Assembly (NCBI GenBank): GCA_964561005.1
Contig: CAZLNO010000034.1
Span: 1-32,724, forward strand
Source: CAZLNO01 sp964561005
GTDB lineage: Bacteria; Pseudomonadota; Alphaproteobacteria; Kiloniellales; Rhodovibrionaceae
Reading direction: 5' to 3'
Length of the DNA: 32,724 bases
The notes beneath the pieces were generated by a model. That model saw only the letters and a list, made by a program, of their open reading frames with translations, ran no database searches and was not told the DNA's origin. Shown in pieces: positions 15,076-24,197 of the stretch; the stretch's first letter is position 1, and each line of letters starts with the position of its first letter. The position numbers and the translations under genes were made by a program.

Positions 15076-16488
15076 ATGATCCGCGCGCTTGTGCTCATGC
15101 TCGCCATCGCGGTGCTGACGACGGCGATGCCCGTCGGGGCGCAGGAGCGTCAGCTTCCCCGGACCGAGGCCGAGATCCGCCTGTCGTTCGCCCCGGTGGT
15201 GGAGGCGACGGCGCCCGCGGTCGTGAATATCTACGCCAAGCGGATCGTGGAAGAGCGGGTCGGTTCGCCGTTGTTCAACGACCCCTTCTTCCGGCGCTTC
15301 TTCGGCGAGGAATTCGGCTTCGGGCGCAAGCGCCGGCGCGAACAGCGATCCCTGGGCTCGGGCGTGATCCTCGACCCGGACGGCCTGATCGTCACCAACG
15401 AGCACGTCATCAAGGGCGCGCAGGAAATCACGGTGGTGCTGGCGGACCGGCGGGAGTTCGAGGCCGAGGTCGCGCTGACCGACGACCGCACGGACCTGGC
15501 GGTGTTGCGCATCGATCCCGGCGGCGGGGCGCTGCCGGCGCTGGCGCTGGGGGATTCCGACAGCCTCAAGGTGGGCGATCTCGTGCTGGCGATCGGCAAC
15601 CCCTTCGGGGTTGGACAGACGGTCACCAGCGGCATCGTCTCCGGCCTGGCGCGCACGACCGTCGGAATCAGCGACTACAGCTTCTTTATCCAGACCGACG
15701 CCGCCATCAATCCCGGCAACTCCGGGGGCGCGCTGGTGACCCTGGACGGCAAGCTGGTCGGCATCAACACGGCGATCTTCTCCAGGTCCGGGGGATCGGT
15801 GGGGATCGGCTTCGCCATCCCGGCCAACATGGTGCGCACCGTTGTCGAGAGCGTGAAGACGGGCGGAGAGATCGTCCGGCCCTGGCTCGGCTTCACCGGG
15901 CAGACGGTGGGCGCCGACCTGGCCGAGGGCCTGGGCCTCGACCGGCCCGGCGGCGCCATCGTGCGCGAGATCTATCCGGGCGGGCCCGCCGACCGGGCCG
16001 GGCTGGAACGGGGTGACGTGGTGCGCGAGGCGGCCGGCAAGCCGGTGGAGGACGTCGAGGCATTGCGCTTCCGCGTCGCCACGCGTCCGCCCGGCGACAG
16101 TGTCGCCCTGACGGTGGTGCGGTCAGGCGCGGGTCGGGTGCGGGTCGCGCTGCCGCTGGAGCCGCCACCGGAGACCCCGCCGCGCAACGAGACGACGCTG
16201 CGCGATCGCACGCCGCTGCAGGGCGCCACGGTGGCCAATCTCTCGCCCGCGCTGGCCGAGGAGCTGGACCGACCGGGTGCGTGGTCCGGCGTGGTGATCC
16301 TGAAGGTGGGTGGCGGCAGCCTGGCCCAGCGCTTCGGCTTTCAGTCGGGGGACCAGATTCTGGCGGTCAACGACGACGAGGTGGCCCGCGTCCGGGAGCT
16401 GCGGCGCGCGCTCGCGGACGCCGGCGACATCTGGCGGATCAGGTTTCGCCGCGACGGCAAGGTGCGCTCCATCGGCATCCGGCGCTAG
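15076..16488 (+). CDS. Do/HtrA-family periplasmic serine protease (DegP/DegQ-like)
   Basis: This is a quality-control serine protease of the cell envelope. The 470-residue product has a signal peptide (about residues 1-22, hydrophobic core LVLMLAIAVLTTAM, ending VGAQ). The trypsin-like domain has the triad His110 (TNEHVIKG), Asp140 (DRTDLAVL) and Ser216 (NPGNSGGAL). A first PDZ domain spans roughly 268-360 and a second 380-468. A basic insert GRKRRREQR lies before the catalytic core. Length fits DegP/DegQ. The frame is open upstream, but only the ATG at 15076 gives a signal peptide. It follows the ribosomal operon, and rarA comes 39 nt later. DegP and DegQ cannot be told apart here. Confidence 0.93.
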   Translation: MIRALVLMLAIAVLTTAMPVGAQERQLPRTEAEIRLSFAPVVEATAPAVVNIYAKRIVEERVGSPLFNDPFFRRFFGEEFGFGRKRRREQRSLGSGVILDPDGLIVTNEHVIKGAQEITVVLADRREFEAEVALTDDRTDLAVLRIDPGGGALPALALGDSDSLKVGDLVLAIGNPFGVGQTVTSGIVSGLARTTVGISDYSFFIQTDAAINPGNSGGALVTLDGKLVGINTAIFSRSGGSVGIGFAIPANMVRTVVESVKTGGEIVRPWLGFTGQTVGADLAEGLGLDRPGGAIVREIYPGGPADRAGLERGDVVREAAGKPVEDVEALRFRVATRPPGDSVALTVVRSGAGRVRVALPLEPPPETPPRNETTLRDRTPLQGATVANLSPALAEELDRPGAWSGVVILKVGGGSLAQRFGFQSGDQILAVNDDEVARVRELRRALADAGDIWRIRFRRDGKVRSIGIRR

Positions 16489-16527
16489 GGGCTGGCGCCC
16501 GCCGGCAACGAAGGCCACTTACGCGGC

Positions 16528-17838
16528 ATGGACACGCTGTTCGAAAGCCAGGCGCCGCGGCCGCTGGCCGACCGCCTGCGCCCGCGCGCGCTGGACGAGG
16601 TGCTGGGCCAGGACCACCTGCTGGCCGACGAGGGCCCGCTGGCGCGGATGGTGGCGCAGCGGCGGCTGGCGTCGATGATCCTCTGGGGGCCGGCCGGCTG
16701 CGGCAAGACGACGATCGCCCGCCTGCTGGCCGACGTCAGCGACCTGGCCTTCGAGCCCCTGTCGGCGGTGTTCTCCGGCGTGGCCGATCTGCGCAAGGTG
16801 TTCGACCGGGCCCGGCAGCGCCGCGCGCAGGGGCGGGGGACGCTGCTGTTCGTGGACGAGGTGCACCGCTTCAACCGGGCGCAGCAGGACGCCTTCCTGC
16901 CCTATGTCGAGGACGGCACCGTCATCCTGGTGGGCGCCACCACGGAGAACCCCTCCTTCGAGTTGAACGCCGCGCTGCTGTCGCGCTGCCAGGTGCTGGT
17001 CCTGAAGCGGCTGGACGAGGCGGCGCTGGAAGCGCTGCTGCACCGCGCCGAGCGCGAGGAGGGCCGAACCCTGCCGCTGTCCGGGGAGGCGCGCCAGGCC
17101 CTGATCGCCATGGCCGACGGCGACGGGCGCTACGTGCTGAACCTGGCCGAGGCGCTGTTCGAGCTGCCGCGGGACGAGGAGCTGGACACCGAGGCGCTGA
17201 CGCGCGTCGTGCAGCAGCGCGCGCCGGTCTACGACAAGGCGCAGGAGGGGCACTACAACCTGATCTCGGCGCTGCACAAGTCGCTGCGCGGCTCGGACGC
17301 GGACGCGGCGCTGTACTGGTTCGCGCGCATGGTGACCGCCGGCGAGGACCCCAGCTATATCGCCCGGCGCCTGACCCGCTTCGCCAACGAGGACGTCGGC
17401 CTGGCCGACCCGCAGGCCACGCACCAGGCGCTCGCGGCCTGGGATGCCTATGATCGGCTGGGCAGCCCCGAGGGGGAGCTGGCGCTGGCGCAGGCGGTGA
17501 TCTACCTGGCGACCGCGCCGAAGTCCAACGCCGCCTACAAGGCGATCAACGCGGCCTATCGCGCGGCCAGGGAGACCGGCTCGCTGATGCCGCCCAAGCA
17601 CATCCTGAACGCGCCGACCAAGCTGATGCGCGAGCTGGGCTACGCCAAGGGCTATGCCTACGACCACGACGCGCCGGAGGCCTTCTCGGGCCAGGACTAC
17701 TTTCCCGACGACCTGGAGCGTCGGCAGTTCTACCGCCCGGTCGAGCGTGGCTTCGAGCGCGAGGTCAAGAAGCGCCTGGACTACTGGGCGCGCCTGCGCG
17801 AGCAGCGGCGACGGGACGAAGAGGGCGGCGAGGACTGA
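16528..17838 (+). CDS. rarA: Replication-associated recombination protein A (MgsA/RarA ATPase)
   Basis: RarA is an AAA+ ATPase of the clamp-loader/RuvB class that acts at stalled replication forks. The 436-residue product starts with ESQAPRPLADRLRPRALDEVLGQDHLL (RPLADRLRP then LDEVLGQDHLL). It has Walker A GPAGCGKTT at residues 54-62, Walker B LLFVDEVHRF near 106-115, sensor 1 GATTENPSFE and the arginine-finger region LLSRCQVLVL. The C-terminal tetramerisation part carries LPPKHILNAP-like LMPPKHILNAPTKLM. Gene order Do protease - rarA recurs in related alphaproteobacteria. It converges with the next gene, 26 nt away. Confidence 0.95.
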   Translation: MDTLFESQAPRPLADRLRPRALDEVLGQDHLLADEGPLARMVAQRRLASMILWGPAGCGKTTIARLLADVSDLAFEPLSAVFSGVADLRKVFDRARQRRAQGRGTLLFVDEVHRFNRAQQDAFLPYVEDGTVILVGATTENPSFELNAALLSRCQVLVLKRLDEAALEALLHRAEREEGRTLPLSGEARQALIAMADGDGRYVLNLAEALFELPRDEELDTEALTRVVQQRAPVYDKAQEGHYNLISALHKSLRGSDADAALYWFARMVTAGEDPSYIARRLTRFANEDVGLADPQATHQALAAWDAYDRLGSPEGELALAQAVIYLATAPKSNAAYKAINAAYRAARETGSLMPPKHILNAPTKLMRELGYAKGYAYDHDAPEAFSGQDYFPDDLERRQFYRPVERGFEREVKKRLDYWARLREQRRRDEEGGED

Positions 17839-17864
17839 TCCCCGCCGCCCGGCTTTCCTGGCGA

Positions 17865-19517
17865 TCAGCCGAACAGCTCGGCCGCGGCGGAATCGCTCGG
17901 CAAGATGGCGCCCCGCCCCTCGCCGTCGGCGACCGTGGCGCCCTCGACCGTGGTGATGTCGAAGCGCACCGTGTCAGCGCCATCCGGGACATCCGCGATC
18001 GGCACGGTCACGAAAATCTCGCCGCCCTGCATTCCGGCCGGCAGGTCTTCGGTGTCTTCGCGCAGCGGCACGACATCGTCTTCCAAGGCGCCCTGGGTGT
18101 GCGCCAGGAAGCTGAACAGCACCGTGTCCTCCGGGACGCTGTCCAGCACCACCTCGAACACCATCTGGACAGCGTCGTCCGTGACCTCGGCCACCTCGCC
18201 GTCGCGCACCGACAGCGCCGGCAGCGCCGACTCGGAATCCTGGCCGCCCATATCGTCCGCCGGCGCGTCGTCGGATTCATCGTCGCTCGTGTCGTCGTCG
18301 ACGATCGTGCCGATCGCGGTGCCGTCGGCGACCGCGCCGCCCTGCACGCCGGTCACTTCCAGGACGAAGGCGGCATCGTCCTGGAGCAGCCGCGGGTCGA
18401 CCTCGACATCCGTCAAGTTCAGCAAGGTGAAGGTATCTCCGGCCGCGATCTCCGCTCGTCCCTCCTGGAGGAGTCGCGGGCCCTCCGACTCTGGCGATCG
18501 CAGGCGCAGCTCGTAGGTGAAGGCCACGGGGGCGGCGGCCGGACGGTCGAGGGATGCCAGGAAGCGCAAGGACTGAGTTTCGTCGCCGTTAAACCCGACC
18601 ACGGTGTCGTTCACCGTAAGCTCCGGCGGACTGCGGTCCGGTCGGATGGTGAGGAGGCCGACATCGCTCTGGCCGGTCTCGCTGGTGATAGAGTAGGCGA
18701 GCTTCTGGACCGTGTTGAAACCAGGGTCGGGACGATAGACGATACGACCGTCGTCCAGCACGGTGGCGGTGCCCTGTCGCGGTCCGATCTCGATGGCGAC
18801 GTCGACCGGGCCCTCGGCGGGCAGGTTGTCGTTGGCCAGGACGTCGATGGTCAACCCCTCGCCGGAGGCGACCCGATCCTCGGATGGGGAGGCGACGTCG
18901 TCGCGCGCGATGACCAGCCGTCCTTCGAGAAGGTCGCTGGCCAGCCGCTCGATCTCGTCCGGAGCGATGTCCTCGCCGCTGCGCTCGACCGCTTCGCGGG
19001 CCAGGGAGGGATCGAAGACGTCCTGCCGGTCGACGACCTGGCGCAGGAAGCTGGCCCCGGCGCTCACTTTGTTGGCGAGCGTGGTCGCGTCGTTGATTTC
19101 GCCATCCTGGGTGTCTTCGTCGTCCGCCACGCCGTCGCGGGCGCCGGAGATGATGTCCATGATGGCGGTGCCGACGAACTCGCCGCGGTCGATCCGCGCC
19201 CGGATCTCCGCCGTCCAGAAATCGAGGCCGCCAGCGTCGGGCGCGCGGTCGAACAGGTTTTCGAAGACGCTGGCGACGAAGTCCCGGATCTCGGCGTCGC
19301 TGGCCTCGTTGGCGCGCTGCAGGAAGGGGAAGAGCGCCTGCGCCTCCTCGGACAGGGCGAAGCTGCTGGCGATGTCCGCCAGCGTCCGCCCGCCGTTCGT
19401 GCCGGCCAGGTCCCGCTCGAGCTGGTCGAGCCAGAAGTCCAGGCCGGCGGGGTCGGGCGCGCGGCCGAAATAGCCGACGTAGATGGCGGTGATCTGCTCT
19501 CGAGGGGTGTCAAGCAT
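17865..19517 (-). CDS. DUF4214 / cadherin-like / Calx-beta-like acidic protein, probably exported
   Basis: The exact function is unknown. The 550-residue product has no Sec signal. Residues about 9-60 and 83-130 are two DUF4214-type modules (YVGYFGRAPDPAGLDFW; LFDRAPDAGGLDFW). About 205-292 looks like a bacterial cadherin-like Ig domain (DVLANDNLPAEGPVDV, GRIVYRPDPGF). About 296-408 and 432-540 are two Calx-beta-like repeats with matching ends (GGAVADGTAIGTIVDDD; GATVADGEGRGAI). An Asp/Glu-rich linker lies near 406-430. DUF4214 proteins are often S-layer, adhesin or type I-secreted proteins, which fits the acidic composition, but no RTX repeats are seen. AGGAG sits 8 nt before the ATG at 19517; an ATG at 19544 would add nine residues. 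Confidence 0.75.
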   Translation of the reverse strand: MLDTPREQITAIYVGYFGRAPDPAGLDFWLDQLERDLAGTNGGRTLADIASSFALSEEAQALFPFLQRANEASDAEIRDFVASVFENLFDRAPDAGGLDFWTAEIRARIDRGEFVGTAIMDIISGARDGVADDEDTQDGEINDATTLANKVSAGASFLRQVVDRQDVFDPSLAREAVERSGEDIAPDEIERLASDLLEGRLVIARDDVASPSEDRVASGEGLTIDVLANDNLPAEGPVDVAIEIGPRQGTATVLDDGRIVYRPDPGFNTVQKLAYSITSETGQSDVGLLTIRPDRSPPELTVNDTVVGFNGDETQSLRFLASLDRPAAAPVAFTYELRLRSPESEGPRLLQEGRAEIAAGDTFTLLNLTDVEVDPRLLQDDAAFVLEVTGVQGGAVADGTAIGTIVDDDTSDDESDDAPADDMGGQDSESALPALSVRDGEVAEVTDDAVQMVFEVVLDSVPEDTVLFSFLAHTQGALEDDVVPLREDTEDLPAGMQGGEIFVTVPIADVPDGADTVRFDITTVEGATVADGEGRGAILPSDSAAAELFG

Positions 19518-19953
19518 GGCCGAGTCTCCTACCTGGGTTGCCATGATGGGCGTCGCCGCGCCTTCCTTTTCGGGGGCGTCCGCCTGTGTAGACGAGTCTA
19601 ATCACAATTTTTGCGTGTCGGCAATTTTAAGGATTTATTGTAAATAACGCCTCCATGATTGACGGAAAAATACATCAAATGCGGCACGGATTGGCGGATT
19701 GAGGCTTGGCAGCTTTTGGTTAACGCCGTCAATCGGGATGGACGCTTGCTTGCCAGGGCATGCCACCGCGGCGCCGCGATGCCGGGTCCCGCTCGACCGT
19801 GGCGCGCCGCCAGCCTGGCCCGGCGCGACGGCAAGCCCTGCAGGCGGCGTGACCCTGGCATGAATCAGCGCCTGTTGTTTCCAGCGCGCCGGCCGTGCTT
19901 TGTACGCAGACAATTCGTCGTGTGGGCTTGGGGTAAGGAGGTTCGGAACACGC
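19518..19953. promoter_or_regulatory. Divergent intergenic region with an AT-rich core
   Basis: No gene is recognised in this region between two divergent genes. Positions about 19594-19685 are strikingly AT-rich (CACAATTTTTGCG, AATTTTAAGGATTTATTG, GGAAAAATACATC) within a GC-rich chromosome, and likely hold the promoters of both neighbours. Clear -35/-10 pairs with proper spacing could not be fixed. A TTGACG occurs near 19657 on the + strand. A very strong ribosome site TAAGGAGGT at 19934-19942 serves the hydrolase gene. Confidence 0.4.
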
Positions 19954-20655
19954 ATGCTGGATTACACGATGCCGAACCGTGCGAAGGCCGCGCTGCTGAC
20001 GATCGACGCGCAGCGGGACTACTTCTGCGGCGAATCGCCGGTGAAGACGGCGGACCACGCGCGGGTGCTGCGGCCGCTGGCGCGGCTGGTGTCCGGCGCG
20101 CGCGGGCAAGGGCTGCCGATTTTCCACATGGTTCGCTTCTACCGGCCCGACGGCAGCAACGTGGATCTTTGCCGCCGCCGGATGGTCGAGGAAGGCATGC
20201 GCGTGCTGATGCCCGGCAGCCTGGGCGCGGAACTGGTGCCTGAAGTGGCGCCCGAGGACGCGCCGCGCCTGGATCCGCACCTGCTGCTCGACGGCGGCGT
20301 GCAACACCTCGGCGCGCGGGAGGAGGCGATCTACAAGCCGCGCTGGGGGGCGTTCTACGCCACGGCGCTGGAGGCGCGGCTGTGCGATCTGGGCGTGGAC
20401 ACCCTGATTATCTGCGGCGGCAACTTCACCACCTCCGGGCGGGCGACGGTGCTGGAGGCGAGCGAGCGCGACTTCCGTCCGGTCCTGGTTCCCGACGCGG
20501 CCGCGGCGCTGACCGACGACGCCCAGCGCGAGCTGGCGCGCGTGGGCGTCCACCTGATGTCGGTGGACGAATGCCTGGGCTGGCTCACCGGTCAGACCCG
20601 GAACGGCGAGATCGGCACCGGCAGCGACGAGGCGGCCCAGGGCCACGCCGCCTAG
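19954..20655 (+). CDS. Isochorismatase-fold cysteine-hydrolase family protein with Ser at the Cys position
   Basis: The family comprises cytosolic amidohydrolases and isochorismatases with an Asp-Lys-Cys triad. The 233-residue product keeps Asp18 (ALLTIDAQRDY) and Lys128 (IYKPRWGAFY). The nucleophile position in the strand-turn IICGGNFTTSGRATVLEASERDF (split: IICGGNFTT, then SGRATVLEASERDF) is Ser161, where relatives have Cys. A Cys lies seven residues earlier (Cys154) but in the wrong place. It may be a pseudoenzyme, a binding protein, or use Ser as nucleophile. The start is set by TAAGGAGGT 11 nt upstream; a longer frame from 19900 lacks such a site. It converges with the carboxylase beta gene, 21 nt away. 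Confidence 0.85.
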   Translation: MLDYTMPNRAKAALLTIDAQRDYFCGESPVKTADHARVLRPLARLVSGARGQGLPIFHMVRFYRPDGSNVDLCRRRMVEEGMRVLMPGSLGAELVPEVAPEDAPRLDPHLLLDGGVQHLGAREEAIYKPRWGAFYATALEARLCDLGVDTLIICGGNFTTSGRATVLEASERDFRPVLVPDAAAALTDDAQRELARVGVHLMSVDECLGWLTGQTRNGEIGTGSDEAAQGHAA

Positions 20656-20676
20656 GACTTGTGCGCGGCAAGCCCG

Positions 20677-22209
<1,533 letters not shown>

Positions 22210-22759
22210 GCCGTCCCCGTGTTCTGCCCGCGTTTGCCATTGTGCGCATGCGAATAGCATGCGACGCGGCCCACGCAAAGCCCGGCGGGGGCGCATCCCG
22301 TCATTCGAGCCGAGGATGCCGCTTTACATTGATTGGGATCATCATAACTTCACCCAAACAGCGTTGCCCTCGCGTCCCCGCGACCGTGGCGCCTCGGCAA
22401 GCAACGCGAAGACTTCCAGCAATGCTCGCGATTGCGTGATCGCCGCGGGCCTTGCAATGGGCGAGAGCGGTGTAATAGAGGGGAAACGATTCAGGCGGCG
22501 GCACCAATCCGTTGTGCAGGCGGCAGCCGCGGTGGTACGCTGGTTGAGCTGATTCCACAGGTTCCTGAGGTGAGGGGCTGCAAGGTGGCGCTCAGAAATC
22601 GGGGTGCTTCATTGTCTGGACTAGGCTGTGTCCATCTCGATCGTGATCTGCCGGTTTTTGTCATGAACACGACGCTCACGGACCATGATCTGAAAATTTC
22701 TTGACGCCTGCAATGTATACTGCAAACACATCTCGCAATCGCAAGGCTTTTGAACTACG
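22210..22759. promoter_or_regulatory. 550-nt divergent spacer with an inverted repeat before the MarR gene
   Basis: No convincing gene is seen; small open frames here lack known motifs. Base composition is mixed and less GC-biased than the genes. An imperfect 16-nt inverted repeat TGCAATGTATACTGCA (22709-22724; outer TGCA arms perfect, 12 of 16 positions symmetric) lies 36 nt before the MarR start. It could be an autoregulatory operator. A duplicated GCATGCGA occurs near 22237-22263. Both divergent promoters (for pccB and the regulator) must lie in this region. Confidence 0.4.
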
Positions 22760-23356
22760 ATGGAGATCAAACAGGTGAAAGCGCAGGATCGGAAATCGGC
22801 CATGGCCGCTGAAATCCCACAATTGTCGGAATTGCTGACCCAGTTCGTACGCGCGTATCTCAACAACGCTTACAGTGAGAAGTTGCGCCCCACCCAGTGG
22901 GAGGTGTTGCGGTTCCTCTCGGAGGCGCCGGAAGAAGAGCGGACGGTCAGCGGCGTGGCGCGTCACCAGCGGACGACCCTGGGCACGGCGTCGATCACCA
23001 TCACGGCGCTGGAGCGTCGCGGCCTTCTGCGGCGCGGCAAGCGCCGCCGTGCGCAACCCCTGTCCCTGACCGACGACGGCTGGGCCATCCTGGCGCGGGA
23101 CCCGATTTCCCGTCTGGAAGAGGCGCTTGGCGAACTGGCCCCGGAAGAGCGACAGACGCTTTACGACGCCGTGCGCAAGGGCCTGCACGCGCTTGACGCC
23201 GACGCCGACGCCGANNNNNNNNNNNNNNNNNNNNNNNNNNNNNNNNNNNNNNNNNNNNNNNNNNNNNNNNNNNNNNNNNNNNNNNNNNNNNNNNNNNNNN
23301 NNNNNNNNNNNNNNGACGCCGACGCCGACGCCGAGGCGGTCGAGCAGGCATCGTAA
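22760..23356 (+). CDS. MarR-family transcriptional regulator with (Asp-Ala)n tail, interrupted by a sequence gap
   Basis: This is a winged-helix DNA-binding regulator, usually a dimer responding to small ligands. The 151 residues before the gap contain the wHTH. The helix LRPTQWEVLRFLSEAP is at about 42-57, the recognition part HQRTTLGTASITITALERRGLL at 69-90 (HQRTTLGTASIT, then ITALERRGLL), and the basic wing RRGKRRRAQPLSLTDDG at 91-107. A C-terminal helix follows (EEALGELAPEERQTLYDAV). After it the protein becomes Asp-Ala repeats encoded by tandem GACGCC, three units on each side of 100 N, and ends EAVEQAS. True length is unknown. The ribosome site is weak; ATG at 22802 is an alternative start. 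Its target is unknown. Confidence 0.8.
   Translation: MEIKQVKAQDRKSAMAAEIPQLSELLTQFVRAYLNNAYSEKLRPTQWEVLRFLSEAPEEERTVSGVARHQRTTLGTASITITALERRGLLRRGKRRRAQPLSLTDDGWAILARDPISRLEEALGELAPEERQTLYDAVRKGLHALDADADAXXXXXXXXXXXXXXXXXXXXXXXXXXXXXXXXXXDADADAEAVEQAS
23195..23332 (+). repeat. GACGCC hexanucleotide tandem repeat around a 100-N assembly gap
   Basis: Three GACGCC units lie at 23195-23212 and three at 23315-23332, flanking N at 23215-23314. The same repeat in the same phase on both sides strongly suggests the gap lies inside one longer array. It encodes Asp-Ala dipeptides at the end of the MarR-like protein. Exactly 100 N is a common placeholder for unknown gap size, so the copy number cannot be read. 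Confidence 0.85.
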
Positions 23357-23377
23357 GAACTCGGGCCGCTGTCCAGG

Positions 23378-23397
23378 CGCCCGGCGCGCGCCGGGCG
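23378..23397. terminator. Possible bidirectional hairpin between marR-like gene and atp12
   Basis: A perfect 9-bp inverted repeat CGCCCGGCG/CGCCGGGCG with a 2-nt centre lies in the 67-nt gap between two convergent genes. No T tract is present on either side, so the call rests on position and stem strength only. Confidence 0.4.
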
Positions 23398-23423
23398 GTG
23401 GTCTTCAGGCGCGGCCTGTTGAT

Positions 23424-24155
23424 CTAGACCCTGGATCTTTTGTCGCAGGCCAGGAGGCCGACAAAGGCTCGGGCTGCCCCCAGTTCGTCGTGAAGCCCCT
23501 CGCGCCGGCGCGTGGCCTCTGCGTCCTCGCCCCAGGCCTCGATCTGATAGGTGCTTTCCAGTTCGGCGGCGCGAAAGGCCTGCGCGGCGTCGATCTCCCG
23601 GTTGACCAGCGCCAGCCCGATCACCAGCGACCCGGCCGCCTGCACGCTGGCGGAAAGCGCGGCCATATGCATGTCGTCGAGGGCCTCGACCGCGCGACGC
23701 AGGGCTTGCAGCGCCTGCGGCGGCTGTTCCGCCGGCAGGATGCCGGTCGTGACGTTGAGCCGCGCGTCGTAGGCCAGCGCGACCCAGTCCAGAAGCGGCT
23801 GCCAGATCGCCTGCTGGCGCTGGGCCAGGGCCTCGGGCGCGTGGACGCGATAGCAGACCAGATCGGTTTCCGCATAGCGCGCCAGGCTGTCCACCAGTTC
23901 GTCCCGTCGGGGTCGGGCGACGTCGTGCGCCGTGCAGGCGAGGGCCGTCAGGGGCATCTCCGCCGGACGCACCTCCTCGCCCTGGCTGTCCCACTCGGCA
24001 GCGATGGCGCGCGCCAGCGGCGCGGTCGGCACCACCAGGGGGACGCGCTGGGCCGGGGTGCGCACGGGACGGCCGTCGAGCAGCACGGCGACGCCGTCCT
24101 CGGCCGGTTCCGCGGTGGCCTGCTTGTAGAAGCGTTGCAGGGTCTTGGCTGCCAT
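23424..24155 (-). CDS. ATP12-family F1-ATPase assembly chaperone
   Basis: ATP12 binds the F1 alpha subunit during ATP synthase assembly and is widespread in mitochondria and alphaproteobacteria. The 243-residue product is typical. It begins with KTLQRFYKQATAEPAEDGVAV and LDGRPVRTPAQRVPLVVP. It shows AIAAEWDSQGEEVRPAEMPLT (AIAAEWDSQGEEV, RPAEMPLT), the TDLVCYRVHAPEALAQRQ block, and the C-terminal domain with ALVNREIDAAQAFRAAELE and QIEAWGEDAEA. It is the last gene of a five-gene minus-strand series, 42 nt after the HAD gene. Confidence 0.92.
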   Translation of the reverse strand: MAAKTLQRFYKQATAEPAEDGVAVLLDGRPVRTPAQRVPLVVPTAPLARAIAAEWDSQGEEVRPAEMPLTALACTAHDVARPRRDELVDSLARYAETDLVCYRVHAPEALAQRQQAIWQPLLDWVALAYDARLNVTTGILPAEQPPQALQALRRAVEALDDMHMAALSASVQAAGSLVIGLALVNREIDAAQAFRAAELESTYQIEAWGEDAEATRRREGLHDELGAARAFVGLLACDKRSRV

Positions 24156-24197
24156 GGCTGTGCGGGTCCGGATGTTCAGCAGTCGTGGTAAGGAGCC

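Noticed and set aside
16281..17453. 390-codon plus-strand frame overlapping the protease end and rarA
   Set aside because: Alternative frame of rarA, with Gly/Arg/Ala-rich composition and no motif; rarA has clear Walker motifs.
19900..19953. Longer N-terminus for the isochorismatase-fold gene
   Set aside because: It would place the excellent TAAGGAGGT ribosome site inside the coding region; the ATG at 19954 is correctly spaced from it.
22301..22558. Minus-strand 85-codon frame in the spacer upstream of pccB
   Set aside because: No ribosome site, no recognisable motif and irregular composition; not supported as a gene.
22701..22721. TTGACG and TATACT as a promoter for the MarR gene
   Set aside because: The spacing is 9 nt, far too short for a sigma70-type promoter; the region is better viewed as a possible operator.
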